A program made the translations under genes and the position numbers. From contig KV748186.1 of the NCBI GenBank assembly GCA_001692895.1, forward strand, positions 2,099,785-2,163,784: a stretch of 64,000 nt of DNA. Reading direction: 5' to 3'. Origin of the DNA: Cenococcum geophilum 1.58 (lineage: Eukaryota > Ascomycota > Dothideomycetes > Gloniales > Gloniaceae). Shown here piece after piece: positions 1 through 11,585 of this stretch (position 1 is the first letter of the stretch; every line of letters begins with the position of its first letter). Under the pieces are notes generated by a model. It worked only from the letters and a program-made list of their open reading frames with translations, was not told the origin of the DNA and ran no database searches.

Positions 1-299
1 CCAATTTCCTCCTGCCTGAAGATGACGACGATGACGACATATCGTGGGAGCCGTCAGGAGCATTTAACAATCGTCGAGATAGCGTTTCTGTGACAATGGA
101 TAGGATATCTAACAAATCTGACGAGGACAGTGGAGAAGGATCAACAAGCCTACGCCGGACCGCATCGGGCATGTTTATGCCCTATGAAGAAGATGACGAT
201 GAGCCTGGAGCACCAGGCATCATCGGAAGAGTTGTTGACACTGTAAATACAGCTAGGGATATCGCGCATGTTATTTGGAATGTTGGATGGAGGAAATAA
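1..299 (+). CDS. C-terminal end of an unrecognised protein (5' truncated by window)
   Basis: An open frame enters from the left edge (first full codon at position 3) and stops with TAA at 297-299. It encodes about 98 residues: an acidic run of six Asp near the left edge, a Ser/Arg-rich stretch, a second acidic patch (YEEDDDEPG), and a hydrophobic tail ending IAHVIWNVGWRK. The tail looks like a conserved amphipathic or membrane-associated C-terminus, but I cannot name the family. Codon use is normal, with no RIP-like stops. Upstream exons lie outside the window. Confidence 0.6.
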   Translation, partial: NFLLPEDDDDDDISWEPSGAFNNRRDSVSVTMDRISNKSDEDSGEGSTSLRRTASGMFMPYEEDDDEPGAPGIIGRVVDTVNTARDIAHVIWNVGWRK

Positions 300-1134
300 T
301 AATTCGATTTTAGGATTGTCTGATATGGGATCGTATGGGTGGTTGTATTTGCTTTAGGAGGGTTTCCTTATTGCCTGCGAAGATTCTACGGCCACGGCTC
401 AGCATGGGGAAATACCTGGTGTTTAGGAATGGTTGGGATCTCGGGCTTCTGCGTGCATCTGGCTTTATGGGACCAATGGAGATTCAAAACTCGGCTTGAA
501 AGCTGAAGGTTAACTACTGAGTAAAATAGAAAATTGTAACTTTCCAAGATTGCTTTCAAACGAGTGACCGGAGCTAAGATACGTTTGCAATCTACGCTCG
601 AAGCTTACAGGATCAATTAGATTGATTATAAAACGTGCAGGCAGATTTTGATCCATTAAGCCCTTTAACTAGCTTCAAAGGGCCCATCTTTCTGGAGTTT
701 ATGAAGCCCGCTTAGATGCCTCGAAATGAAGCTGCACAACTGTAGCTGATAGAATCACGCTTGACAGCATTACGCTCACTGCCTTTTATTTTCCTCTGAT
801 TGGTTTAATGAGTATTTGGTAGTCCTTTCCTATTACCAATGATTGGCGCAGGATGTGTGGTAAGTTGAAATAGAGTAGAAATGTGAGCGATCATATTTCT
901 CCAGTTTTGGGTCGGCTCGTTTGCTTTCTGGTTCCTGCAGCAGGCCAAGAACGGTTTCATTCAAAAGAACGACTCTACATAACAGAGACTTTTAGACGAC
1001 TCCATTCCCCACTAATCTGCACGCGCGCGGCCCTTCTTGCATTCCTACATGCCACAGTGATAATATCGAACTCTACTCAACACGACTGCACGTCTTCTCC
1101 CAACCCCGCGAGCCGGGTCGCGTTGCGGACGGAC
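300..1134. other. Intergenic region with promoter of the ELMO gene
   Basis: About 0.8 kb between the upstream stop codon and the ELMO-protein start. No convincing coding frame or structured RNA was seen. An open frame runs in front of the ATG at 1135 (from about 883), but its sequence looks like leader rather than protein. No clear TATA box or known operator was identified. Confidence 0.5.
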
Positions 1135-3445
1135 ATGGACAACATCAGCGTCTCGGAGCTCGTGGAGCGGTTGAGCAGCGATGAGGAGTCCATACGAAAG
1201 ATGGCAGTGTTCAAGCTGCAATCTGCAATCGGTGACCCATCCTTCGCGGACGTCTTCATCTACGAGGGTGGGCTACCCAAGCTGCGATTTCTCGCGCTTC
1301 ACTCGACGGGCAATACGCTGGCATATTGTTTAACCTCATTCTCGAGGCTGCTGGAACTGGATAAGGGGTGGGATCATGTCACGGATGACCTCATAAAACG
1401 GGTACGGCAGCAATCGCGCAGATTCCTAGTCCGTGTCGCTATCTAACAAGCCTCCTCCTAGGTCGTCGAGCTCGTCGTCGCCCAACCCCTGGTGAACGTA
1501 AACCGCGGCGCCATGTCCGTCCTTGCAGCCATCATAGGCCATCCTCACCACCGCAATTCGCAGCCAGGGGTGACCGGATTCCAGCGGCTGCGGCCCGCCG
1601 TCGACGCACACCCGCAATTCCTGCCTATGCTTGTCGAGAAGATCACGTCGGCTGACCATGCGCTATGCGCCAATTCGCTCCAACTGATCAATTCGCTGAT
1701 GCGGGACGTGATTTCCAGCGAGGAGGACACCGAGTGGCCGAAGTTCATAAAGCAGTTGCAGGAGCTTGGGGTAATAAAAAGCGTGTACGGGTTGATGCAA
1801 AGCAGCGCAGTACAGGATCTAGCGCATCCGCTGTTGGAGTTCCAGTCATTGACGAAGGTGCTGCTGAGGAAGTGGCGAGAGGAGAAAGTCGATCTGGAGA
1901 AGCCCGATCATCGGAGAGCGATTCGGGGATTACACGTGGCCAGTAGCCCCGAGAAGCCAGGGATGGGAGTAGACAATGCGAAGGGGAGCAACAAACATCA
2001 TCCGGAGAAGTGGAGACGGTTGGGGTTCGATACCGAGTCGCCAGCTTGGGAGTTTGATGCTACGGGCTTCCTAGGGCTTATGGACTTCACGGATTTCGTT
2101 TACAAGAACGAGGACGGTTTTCAGAAGCTGTTGCTGGAACAGTCTGCGGAGCCTCTTGAGCAGAGATGTCCTATTGCTCGTGCTAGTTTGGCTGTCACTT
2201 CAGTATTATACGAGCACTTTGAAGTCGATAAGTCTGACGATCGGGATTCACAGAGATACGTGGTCCTAGAATCACGGTCGAACTTTGACAGAGCTTTCAG
2301 GCCACTGTTACTGCACTGGTCACGATTGCACACAAGTGGCCTCAATGCCTTCATTAGATTATGGAAGGCTGCTGAGGCCGGGGTTGAAGACTTCGAGAAA
2401 ATCGAAGAACTGGTCAGAATTCTGATCGAGCAGGTAGTAGGGCAGGCGCCTCGTGTCAAAGAGATAAAGGACGTGGAAGAGGAGATTGCGGATTTTGATT
2501 GCCAGAGACTTCGGGAGTTACAGATGGAGCTGCTTGAGCTGACCTACGAAGACGCATGGGGTCACCATCTACGGTACGTCCATATGTCTCTAATTTGCAG
2601 TGCAAGGAGCAAACTAACATCTTCCAGGCAAGTTCGCGATGAGCTCAACCACGAAGCACTTCAATTCGTCAAGGAACAGCGCATCCGGTGTCTGCTCCAA
2701 GGCGCCTGGTTCCCACAAGCCATGAACTATGCGGCGGATGCAGGGCCAATTACTAACAAAAGCCTCAACCGCAACGTTCCTTCATCATGGCGCTATGTTC
2801 GTCTTTCGCATAATCGAAGATATCTACACTACGCGGATTTCGACGCGAAGACGGATCAGGAGCCCAGGCTAGATACTTTGCAGGAGAAGAGTGAGTCCAT
2901 CCCTCCACCGTGCCTCGCCTTACCGTTAGACCTACGCCGACCGTCCCTTCAAGAACCGGCAATATAAACAAGAACACCTACTAATATCCGATACAGTCGA
3001 CCTCTCCATAGTCTCCTCGGTCGTCAGCAATGTCTCCGCGTCCGCCCCTTCAACCTCGTCTTCAGACAGCACTCTGAGGACGCTCCCAGCCTCCACCAGC
3101 ACCAAGATCACCATCCACGGCTACCTGCCCTCGGCGCAGAACGCGCACTCGCGCTCCGACTCGTCCGGCTCGGGCCAAAAGGAGTCGGTGCTCCTCCAGC
3201 TGCACCCGCAGACGCACACGCTGGCGTCCGAGTGGCTCGATGGCCTGCTGATGCTGCTGAACCAGCAGCCGATCACGGCTGATACGAATAAGCTGGTTAA
3301 CCTAATCGGTAGCTATGGGCTGAAGATTCGGTTGCTGAACGTCAGGTTTGAGGATGTGGGCATGGAGGAGCCCGTCTTGCCCGGGAGGGAGGAGCTAGAT
3401 GAGGAATATTACTATGATATTGGAGGCATGGAGGCGGGAGTGTGA
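1135..3445 (+). CDS. ELMO/CED-12 family protein
   Basis: Model: exons 1135-1401, 1462-2573, 2628-2890, 2997-3445 (696 aa). All three introns have GT..AG ends and the phases agree; branch-like CTAAC or CTAAT precedes the acceptors of introns 1 and 3. ELMO proteins are, in animals, adaptors that act with DOCK-type exchange factors on Rac GTPases; the fungal role is inferred. Visible order: an N-terminal helical armadillo-like part (about 1-240, DUF3361-like), an ELMO core around residues 280-345 (GFLGLMDFTDF motif), and a C-terminal PH-like part beginning near WRYVRLSHNRRYLHY. The start at 1135 was chosen because the helical repeat begins directly after it and the longer frame upstream looks non-coding. 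Nearest neighbours are more than 800 bp away. Confidence 0.85.
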
Positions 3446-6400
3446 GGCAGTTGGGAGAGATAGAAGCGGAGGTTTGAAGAGGCCGGGATTGACGAAAGGG
3501 GCTGGGTGTGAAGCGAAGCCGGAGACGTTCGTGGCCTCGTACGGAGTTGAGGCGAGCAGAAATTAATGCGACTGATGGACGAGTTTGATTTGGCGCCCGC
3601 CAGCTCGGAAAATTAGGGACGCGGGCTTGGGCTTTGAGGGGGCAGTTTGTGTAGTACCGAATCGATGCAGGGAGAGTCAAGAGATGCAAGGGATCTGTCG
3701 GTTGGGACGGACGATTAGTTTACATGGCTGGATTAATACTCGATTTCCTCGGGCGCCGACGACATGCTGGAAAAGGAATGTAAGGAGGAGTTTGGGTTGT
3801 CGTGTTAGGAATTTGGTATTTTGGGTTCAGGAAGACTATTTATTCGAAGTGGCGGCAAGAGAGGAAGAGAGATGTATTTGATTTCAGAGATACCCCCCGG
3901 CTTATCCACAGAACCCAATGCGTCAATTATCTAGGCTTGTTGTACCGTTATACAAGGGGTTGAAACGAGCTCACGGCCTACTTTTAGAGAGCTGCACGGT
4001 ACAGAGTGTGTAAGAGCAGTTGCAGGCCATGCAGTCTGTTTTTGCCAGATAAGCAGACACATATTTTCCAAGTAGAGTTGAAAATCGGGAGACTAGGGTT
4101 GAACTTTGAGGTGCAGCTGCAATACATGGTATTGTAGCTCGGCCACAGCTAAATATAGCCGATAGCTATCTCGATGTATATCATCTCAAACGCACGGGAG
4201 TAGCAGGGACAAGAGGTGCAAATGGGCGGGGCATCCCGCTCGACGGTGTCATCTCCGACGTGCACGCCTGAATTCTGACTCGCAGGCAATCAGGCTTATC
4301 AGACGGTATGAAATCGGCGCCTTGTTGATCTACTATCGGGCTTTGTGGAAATTTCTTTTGGAGATGGTGTGATGAGATGTTGGACGAATTTTCGGATTGG
4401 TTGTAACTGGAAAAACCCTGGCGAGGCTATGGTGATGGCAGGATTTTAAACGTCTAGAAAGCCGAAAAGGCTTGGACTTGAATGGAAGGCTAGAAGATGA
4501 GATTGAGAGAGAATCAGGCTTGATCCCAGTGGATTTTCGCTGGGCGTCACACCCGGGCTCGAGAGAGGCTCCTGCGGAGAGGGTCCTTGCGGGTGCGAGT
4601 CGCCAAACATGCTTGCTGAAACCGAGCAGAGGGTTGCGTAGTGCGGTAGATTATAGGGAGGACCTTGCAAGACACAGGAACGGGACTTGCTCTAGTTAGA
4701 ACTGCTGGGCGGTGGGCGAGGCGTAGCGAGTAGGGACGAGAGGTGGTGGCGGTGGTGGTGGTGGACGTTTGATCGCTGGTCATGAGGCACGCGAGCATAG
4801 GGATGGCGGCTTATGAGGAAATGGGGCGGTAGGGAGAGTCATGATGTTTTGCAGAAGGGGTCCAGATGGCTCATGGATAATTTCTTCTCTTGCAGGCTTC
4901 TTCGACGTGTGCAACAAGTTCTGCGGGCGGAGAATTTAGCCGTTACCGTTGTTCTAAAGAAAAGGGCCAAACGCTTCTATTCGCTGGGCTGGCGCCATGT
5001 CCCCATCTGGTTTCTTTTTGCGGTGGAACGGTTGGAGATTCGCACTGTTTGGGCGTTGAGAGAGCGGCTAGTCACCTGAGCATCCCGCAAGAGGGATGAG
5101 ATTGGTGTGTGGGTGTCTTTTGTTGGCCACTGCAAGATGGCTCCGCTAGCGTGCCGGTCATGCTGTGCCTGGGCGAAGCTGCACCGCGCTGGTTATCACT
5201 GACGACCCCCGTTCTGCCATCCGAAGGTTAAAGGTTCTCCAAGAGCTTTATATTATATCGCTTGTGCCTCCACGGCTAAGAGGATGAGGTCGTGGCGGCT
5301 GCTGCATGTTCTAACAGGAACGGAGCCATCTGCCATCTGCCAACTGCCAACTGTCAATTGCCAACTGCCATCTCACTTTGCTTTCTGTTCTGCGTGCAGT
5401 AAGGGGCGCCACGGCATAGATTTTGGCATGCCTGCAGGCAAGGCTGCCTGGGGGGTGGACGCTACCAAGGATTCCCTTGAGCCAGCGGCTATGTCGCTCA
5501 CGAAGCTAAGCTTAACGGGAGCCCGTTTGTTAGGGGTTTCTTCAACATCGGAAGGCTCGTCACCACCAGCAACGAGCCTGCCCATCAATGGGCTCAGCGT
5601 AGCCTCTAGACTGCCCTCCGGACTTGCTCTCTCCTGTTCTTCCATCAGCCTCTGCACGTCCTTCAGTTGCCCGTCTTCGCATTCCGCATCCATCATGCCT
5701 TGACGGATGCAAAGCGTGAGCTCTGCAAAGCGTGAGCTCAGCACAGAAGTTTGGCTGTCTTCATTCGACAGCAGGTGAACGTGCAGTGGGCGCATTCGTG
5801 CAAGGGCTGCTGTGGCCATCCCCAACCAAGCCGCCGCTTTCTCCTTGCCCGCTGGTGCGTCCTTGCCGCCCAAGCTCCCCCGCGCTCCAATGATCTTCCA
5901 TGCTAACGAGCCGGGGGCCGTGCAAAGGTGCCCGCCAAACAGCGTGCAACGACGCCAGGAACGGCTCGCGAGGCAGAGACAGCTCGCATTCCCAAGTCCC
6001 CAAGCTTAGCACTAAGAAGAATTAGAAAAATGTACGTCTACTGGACATAGACTCGCTGCCCTTGATAAGCGTGGCTGACAGGGCCTACTACTTCACACTT
6101 CACAAGGCAGCTTTAAACCCGCCCTAATTATTCGCTACCAGTCCGCACCGCCTGAAAGCAAATCCACCCCCACCCCCCCGGCCAGTTCATGGCTACAGGT
6201 TGAACACAACATCTGCGTCCTGCAAGGCCAACATGCCTGCGCCCGTTTTGAGGGCCGCTCCTCCCTCTATAATGCCGACTGCCGCTCCGTCGTCGCTGCT
6301 GTTTCTTTCAGCACAAAGGTTCAATTCCCTCCGGTCGACAGCAGGGGCGATCTCCCCCAAGCCGCCTCATTCGCCGACATCCTCCTCCCACGCCAGCGTC
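3446..6400. other. Long intergenic region (about 3 kb)
   Basis: Composition is like the surrounding genes, not RIP-like. It contains a GGT/GGC-rich microsatellite-like patch at about 4740-4766 and a short run of CCAACTGC-type repeats at about 5328-5372. Several overlapping open frames exist, but none resembles a known family; the best minus-strand frame is listed separately with low confidence. The right end probably holds the leader, or an alternative first exon, of the gene starting near 6401. Confidence 0.4.
5373..5819 (-). CDS. Doubtful open frame, possible hypothetical protein
   Basis: A minus-strand frame stays open from an upstream stop near 6006 down to the TAG/TAA at about 5373. The first ATG in it is at about 5819, giving 148 aa. 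The protein is Ala/Glu-rich with a helical middle (SSRFAELTLCIRQGMMDAEC) and no recognised domain. No clear intron signals or neighbour link support it, and an overlapping minus frame is also open over part of the region. It may be a lineage-specific gene, a single exon of one, or chance in GC-rich DNA. Confidence 0.2.
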   Translation of the reverse strand: MATAALARMRPLHVHLLSNEDSQTSVLSSRFAELTLCIRQGMMDAECEDGQLKDVQRLMEEQERASPEGSLEATLSPLMGRLVAGGDEPSDVEETPNKRAPVKLSFVSDIAAGSRESLVASTPQAALPAGMPKSMPWRPLLHAEQKAK

Positions 6401-8208
6401 ATGAAGCCGCCATTGCTGTCCGAAGCTGAGTACGGGGCTCTCCCCGTCTCCGTGCAGTAAGTCAAGGCAATGCGTCTCGTTCAATCCCGTCACAATCGCA
6501 TCTATTGTCTCGAGTAATTTGGCCATTCCTGTCCTCCATCCACCGGCCCTAAGTGGTCCAGGGCGTTGGCCAAACAGGCGGTCAATAGGTCGTCTCACAG
6601 CACCAACTCCTGCATGATCTGCCCGCATTGGTCCTCCCAAGACACTGCAAAAAGGCAACCGACATGCACCTGCGTGTACCTGTAACAACTGCCCCACACG
6701 CGCCCTGCAAACCGTACCTGACAACGCACATGCAAACCTTCCCGACCCCTTCGCTAACCGTTTACTCCCTCAGGAGAAAATATTTCTCGTCCCTTGAGCG
6801 ACTTCGAATTGCTGAAAACTCCGCCGTCAAGCAGCCTCGCCGGAATAGCATCCTGGGACAGTCTCATCACGCTCCTCCCTTACGCGCTGCTTTGGGTGCA
6901 ACAAATGGTCCGCAGAGGTCCGGGACTCGTGCTCGCCGTCGACTAAGGAAACAGCAATCAATACGACAGGAGTACAATATATCTCAGGCGGAAGCTCAAT
7001 GGTTCCTTTCTCTACCGGAAAAAGTACGACGGCGTCATTTTTCACGGGAAGAGCAGGTGCTCTTGGCTGGACGGTGTGAGACCTACATTCTCGACCCTGC
7101 AGACGAGCAGTTCTACCACCACGAACAGACAGACGCTGCCTACCCTGTGCAAGCATACCTCGAGGAGGAGCACCAGCCAGAGTTCTACGACGACAAGGAC
7201 CAGGACAGTTCGCCTATCCGTGGCAGGTCAAGGCGGAGGTCATTCTCGCACGACTCGGTGCTAAACCACAGTCAGGACGACTCCGACAAGGTGGTTGAGG
7301 AAAATTTTATACACTTTGACGAGATGCCGCCTCCAGAGACCTCGCGGGGTCACCGCTCTAGGCGTTCGTCGTTTCGAAGAACACTATCTCTCACGGCTAT
7401 CCCCTTTGGTCGTCACTCGACTTCTTCGGCACCACCAATTTCAGCACCTCCACTCTTCTCAGTGTCTCAACAACCATGGAGGCCACGTGCTGCTTCTCAT
7501 TCAGCGCCGCGATATTCTGGCGAGCCGTCAATGCCTATCATCGACCCAGAAGCCAAGCACTACCAAGATCCCGAGGCCCGAATGAAGTTACGACTATACC
7601 TAGCGTCTCCACAGAAATTTGACGAGGCCATCGAATTTGGTTTCCCAGCGACAAGTGGCCCCACCAATGTCACCTCAATGGACACCACCAGACCAGCCAC
7701 CGACTCCCGCAAAATCAGCCACGATGTCCAAACATTCCTGAAAGACGACAAAGTTTCACTTCTCGAGGAGGCGCCAGAAACAGATGACGAATCAATGGGA
7801 GAGCTCGACTCGCCTATCACCCCTTCCGACCCCCCCCTCCCCTTTCGCTATAATACAGCACGACTCCCGTCATCCAATTTCTCCTCTCTCGATTCCGCGG
7901 GCCTGCCATCCATGCATTCAATGCACGGGCGATCAAAGACGCAAGATTTGTATGCGCAGGCCATGACAGGGAATCGTGAAATGACGTTACGCATGACGCT
8001 CACGCGACCGGATCTACGTGCGGATGAGGACGCGCTATATGGTTGGCAAGGACAAAAAGGAGGAAGAGATGATCCATTAGCTCTCGAAGAGCTGAACTTA
8101 TCAGACGACATGACAGGCACGAGAGGCGCATTTGCCGTCAAATCTCACAACCACAAGGGATTTGTGAGTAGGTTCCTGAAGAAAGTGAAGACGCTTCAAA
8201 GGGCGTGA
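6401..8208 (+). CDS. Conserved fungal serine/arginine-rich protein of unknown function
   Basis: Model: exons 6401-6456 and 6774-8208 (496 aa), joined by a 317-nt intron with a consensus GTAAGT donor at 6457 and a CTAACC...CTCAG acceptor ending at 6773. The splice gives a smooth join (LPVSVQ then RKYFSSLERLR). Alternative starts exist in the same frame at 6272 and 6233, and the second exon is open further left to an ATG at 6664. The protein is mostly disordered, with RRRSFSHDS and RRSSFRRTLS patches that look like basic-directed phosphorylation sites. Two compact motifs stand out: AEAQWFLSLPEKVRRRHFSR near the N-terminus and MTLRMTLTRPDLRADE near the C-terminus. No transmembrane segment or signal peptide is seen. 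I believe homologs occur widely in ascomycetes but know no function. Confidence 0.7.
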
Positions 8209-9414
8209 GACCACTTTCAGCTCTTTCGAATTCGGATCTCAGATTGGACCTCTTTTCTTTCAGCATAGGGAAGCAAAAAGCGAGGAGAACGGAGTTTGAG
8301 GTTATTTGCTTTTTTATGGATGCGGACTCCCCACTAGTTTACCCAAGGGTGATTGATGAATTGCATGACCGGGAAGTGTTCTCACTTGCTTTATGTTTTA
8401 ATCCTATTTTGCTGCACTTCTAGCGGGCGTTTTACTATTTTTCCGGGCGTGCTTTTGCACGAACAGGGAAACTAAATATCCTCTACATTATGTCATGGCA
8501 GACCTTTGCACTTGGGAGGGGGCGAAGCCAGGGCGAAAGGGGGGAGTTTTGCTGTATTGCTTATTTTGCTTATTTTCTGCCTTGTGCTGGGAAAGGCGTA
8601 TTCTCAGCCAATTTCACTTTCATCATAGGGGCTATGAGCGGCATTTTCCCTGTAGTCGAAACGCGAGACATTGCGTATAGGTACCGGATGGGAGGCATTG
8701 CTGGAGTACAATAGTTCAGCTGTTCAACAACAGACAGCCATCGATGCGTGTTTGTTGAGGGGGAGGCCTAATATGCATAATTCGGCGGTTGTAGCGTTGG
8801 AATTCAAGATGCTATTGATGCACTGCCTGTTTTCGAGAAACTTTAGCATCTTGTTCACCGCGATTAGTTGGCTTCAACGGTTGATATGCAGGTTATCATT
8901 GCCTCAAGCGCTGTAAAAGTAATATACAAGAGAAACATTCAATAAGCCACTATCCGTGCTACCTTGTCTCAAACTCGTTGGAGCAGTGACGACGATCATG
9001 GCTGCCCTTTTTCATGGAACCTAGCGAAAAGAAAAGGCCGGTCTCAGATTTTGACAGCTCCGATCCTCCAACCAGATGTGCGCGCCGACATCGGTTGCGC
9101 AAAACGGAAGCACGTGTGTGCAAGTTCTCGGTACCCGAACATAGAGTTTTAGACGATTTCCTATATGGGCTATCACTCGCATGCCCATCGCTGATCCAAT
9201 AGGCTTTGGGCCGGAGGCCTGTCTACATTGCTGCTCTACGACGGCAAAACCCGATATTTAAAAGCAATCCTCCAGCAACATTGATGCTGTCTCTCAGCCA
9301 AGCAGCAAACTCATATACAAAGGCCGCATCTGGCGTGACAACTGCAGCTCCTCTCCTCCAATCTCTGAAACATGCGTCGTGGCTCAATAAAACGAAGACG
9401 GGATAGAACAAAGT
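8209..9414. other. Intergenic region between convergent genes
   Basis: About 1.2 kb between the 3' ends of the serine-rich gene (+) and the E2-binding gene (-). Several short ATG-initiated frames occur (for example 9014-9202), but none has a recognisable domain or splice support. Probably 3' UTRs and terminators of both genes; no specific terminator motif is identified. Confidence 0.4.
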
Positions 9415-11221
9415 TTATGTATTCGCTAGCTCGAACCTCTCCAGTAGCCCAACATTCCATCCCTGAAACTTCCTCGCGCTTGCAGGGAGCAACTCCCCAC
9501 TTTCTCTCAGCGCCTCGTCCAATGCCCGGTACATAGGTGTGGGGAACGCTACCTCCTCCACCGAGAAGCTTTGCTGCTCTGAAGAATCCTCAGAAGAGGC
9601 AGCCGGCTGCCAGAACACTTTCATGGCGCGTGTAGGATCTTCTCGGCTGGGGCGAGCAGCGGAGCTAGAGAAACTGAGATCCGGCGTGAAAATCCAGAGC
9701 TAGTTGCAGCTGCTATCAGCACGACTACGGGCGAAACCGTTAAGAAGTGGGAGGCCTACTAGCAGCGATGGTTCTTCCTCATCAGGCCGGACACTGAATT
9801 TCCTTACGCCTTGATTCTCGATCAAAGCGAAGAAGTGCGCTGATATCCACTTCTGCATGCTAAACGTCTCTACCTTCCTCGGAGACGATATTGCTACACT
9901 CCATTTCCAAATTCTCCATCCCTCTGCTCGATCATCTACTATACCAACCTCTGCGTTGCAGGAACCACAAACCAATCTACACGGCTGACTCTCCTTCTGG
10001 ACTACAGCCTGTAAGAGGTCAGATCGTATCACATGTGAGGAAAACATGCAGTATGAATTCGTGGAACGGGTAAATATGTAGCTTTGAAGATTATCCCGCC
10101 AGTCCCAAGGACCTCGGGGTAACAGGCGGTGAAACTCCTCAAGCCGCCCCTGTCCAGCGAACACCTCGCAACCCGTCAACCGTGAGGAAGGTACGCAGAG
10201 GTGCGCTGCAGGTGTACGGGACTATTGATCTGGGGCGATTGTATCGATGACCTAGCCATGGGGTACGGCGGAGGCCACCTTCTTGTCGCCCATAGCGAGA
10301 GATATAGCAGTGAAAGGCGTCGAGATAAAAATTAACGCGTGCGGTTTGGGGAGAATTCGATAAATACGAACGATCTAAGGGGACCAAAGGAGCAAAAATA
10401 ATCCTCACCTTTATATTCTTGCAATCCTCCTCTTTCACTAAAAACGCACCCAAATCCACAAAGCCGGTCCCTTGCACAGCTCTCAGCCGATTGGAGGCGG
10501 CGTATCCCTTCGTCTTACCTATCTCCTCGCCATGCNCGTGTCCATGATGGCTGTGCTCACTCGGCTTATGACAGTGCCAGAAATCCATCATCTCAGCCCA
10601 ATTCTCATTCGGTAGGTCCTTCCACTCCCTCACCTTCCCACCCCCCACCAACTCGCCCTCACACGCTCTACAAACGACCTTCGCGTCCGCCACGCCATTA
10701 AGCTCACTCGCACCCCACGGAACCCAATTCCCTTCTCGCTCGTGCAACCCGCCATCCGGACCCCGCAGCAACCTCTGCCCATCCTTCTCCGCAAGGCGCA
10801 GTCGCAGCGTCAGCTCTTTGCTTGGCGGCTCAGCGGGGAGATACAACCCCGCGTCCCCGCCGCCCTGCATGCGCGTTGGCAGCCGGATGCTCGCGCTCTC
10901 GCCTTCATGCGAGACGGTGATGGACGATCCGTCGGCTGAGAGCTCGGCTTTGGTTTCGCGGCTGTGCACGGTGCGCAAGGAGGCGAAGAGCGTGACGGTA
11001 CGGATGTTGAGGAGGAGCTCGGCGTAGAGTGTGATGGAGGTCGCGTTGCGGGGTAGGTCGAGGGAGGTGGAAGTGGAGGGTGCTTGGAGAGCTTGAGAGC
11101 TGGATGACGGGACGTCACTGGAGCTTGCGGTTAAGGGTGAATTAGAGGTCAGGGCAGATATTGAGTCGAGTGGGAGCTCTAGCGCTTCGAAGGCGGACGG
11201 AGGGAGTGAAATATTGGGCAT
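9415..11221 (-). CDS. HECT-like E2-binding protein (HECT_2 / UBE3D-IPA1 family)
   Basis: Model on the minus strand: exon 1 11221-10409 (271 codons), exon 2 about 10164 (or 10149) to 9760, exon 3 9699-9415, giving about 495-500 aa. Intron 2 (9700-9759) is well supported: GTAGGC donor, CTTAAC and CTGAT branch candidates, TAG acceptor. The acceptor of intron 1 is uncertain between two in-phase AGs 15 nt apart. The family binds ubiquitin-conjugating E2 enzymes and is described as a HECT-like ligase; in yeast the homolog is linked to mRNA 3'-end processing. Visible parts: a Cys pair in VVCRACEG, a His-rich loop (HCHKPSEHSHHGH), a second Cys pair LVCGSCNAEVG followed by GWRIWKWSV, and the C-terminal block AMKVFWQP...LPASARKFQGWNVGLLERFE. 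One ambiguous base (N) at 10536 falls in the His-rich loop. Confidence 0.85.
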
Positions 11222-11585
11222 GATGTGAGGATGTGGCGGTGAACGAGAGGTGCGAAGTCCATAGTGGGGTTTTGGTAGAGGAAGTTTTCAGAGGAACGCG
11301 TTGAGCTTCGCGAGCGGATATAAAAGTGGGTGACTAATCGGAGCTCCGCTTTTGGGTATCCCTTCACGCAAAACAAATTATCTCTCGTCAAAATATGTAT
11401 AATACGTGAGAAGACCCGGTATTTGAGAAGCCCCCTAGCTCTGTTATAAAAAGACAGAAGCCGTACTCAGTGAAATATTTACAATTCGCTGACACGTCCA
11501 TACATCCATTACAACCCATACAACCCTAGGATCTATCAAAGACCAAATCGAACATTCAAGAATATCAATACAGCACCACAGGCTA
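11222..11585. promoter_or_regulatory. Spacer with promoter of the E2-binding gene
   Basis: A 364-bp gap between the start of the minus-strand E2-binding gene and the stop of the minus-strand ERG26-type gene. It should contain the promoter of the former and the 3' end of the latter. A TATAAA-like string lies at about 11319-11324 and another (TTATAAAAAG) at about 11443-11452. No known transcription-factor site is claimed. Confidence 0.3.

Noticed and set aside
1077..2459. Several minus-strand frames over the ELMO gene
   Set aside because: Shadows of the plus-strand exons; the plus strand shows conserved family motifs.
5325..5372. CCAACTGC/CCATCTGC repeats as a possible CRISPR-like or regulatory array
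   Set aside because: Units are 7-12 bp with no spacers; a simple short-repeat patch in a eukaryotic genome.
6308..6724. 138-codon minus-strand frame opposite the leader of the gene at 6401
   Set aside because: Cys/Gly/Arg-rich translation typical of the antisense of GC-rich DNA; the plus strand has consensus splice signals here.
9014..9202. 62-codon ATG-initiated plus frame (MEPSEKKRPVSDFDSSD...)
   Set aside because: Protein-like at first sight, but no domain, no splice signals and a position in a convergent 3' region; overlapping frames are equally open.
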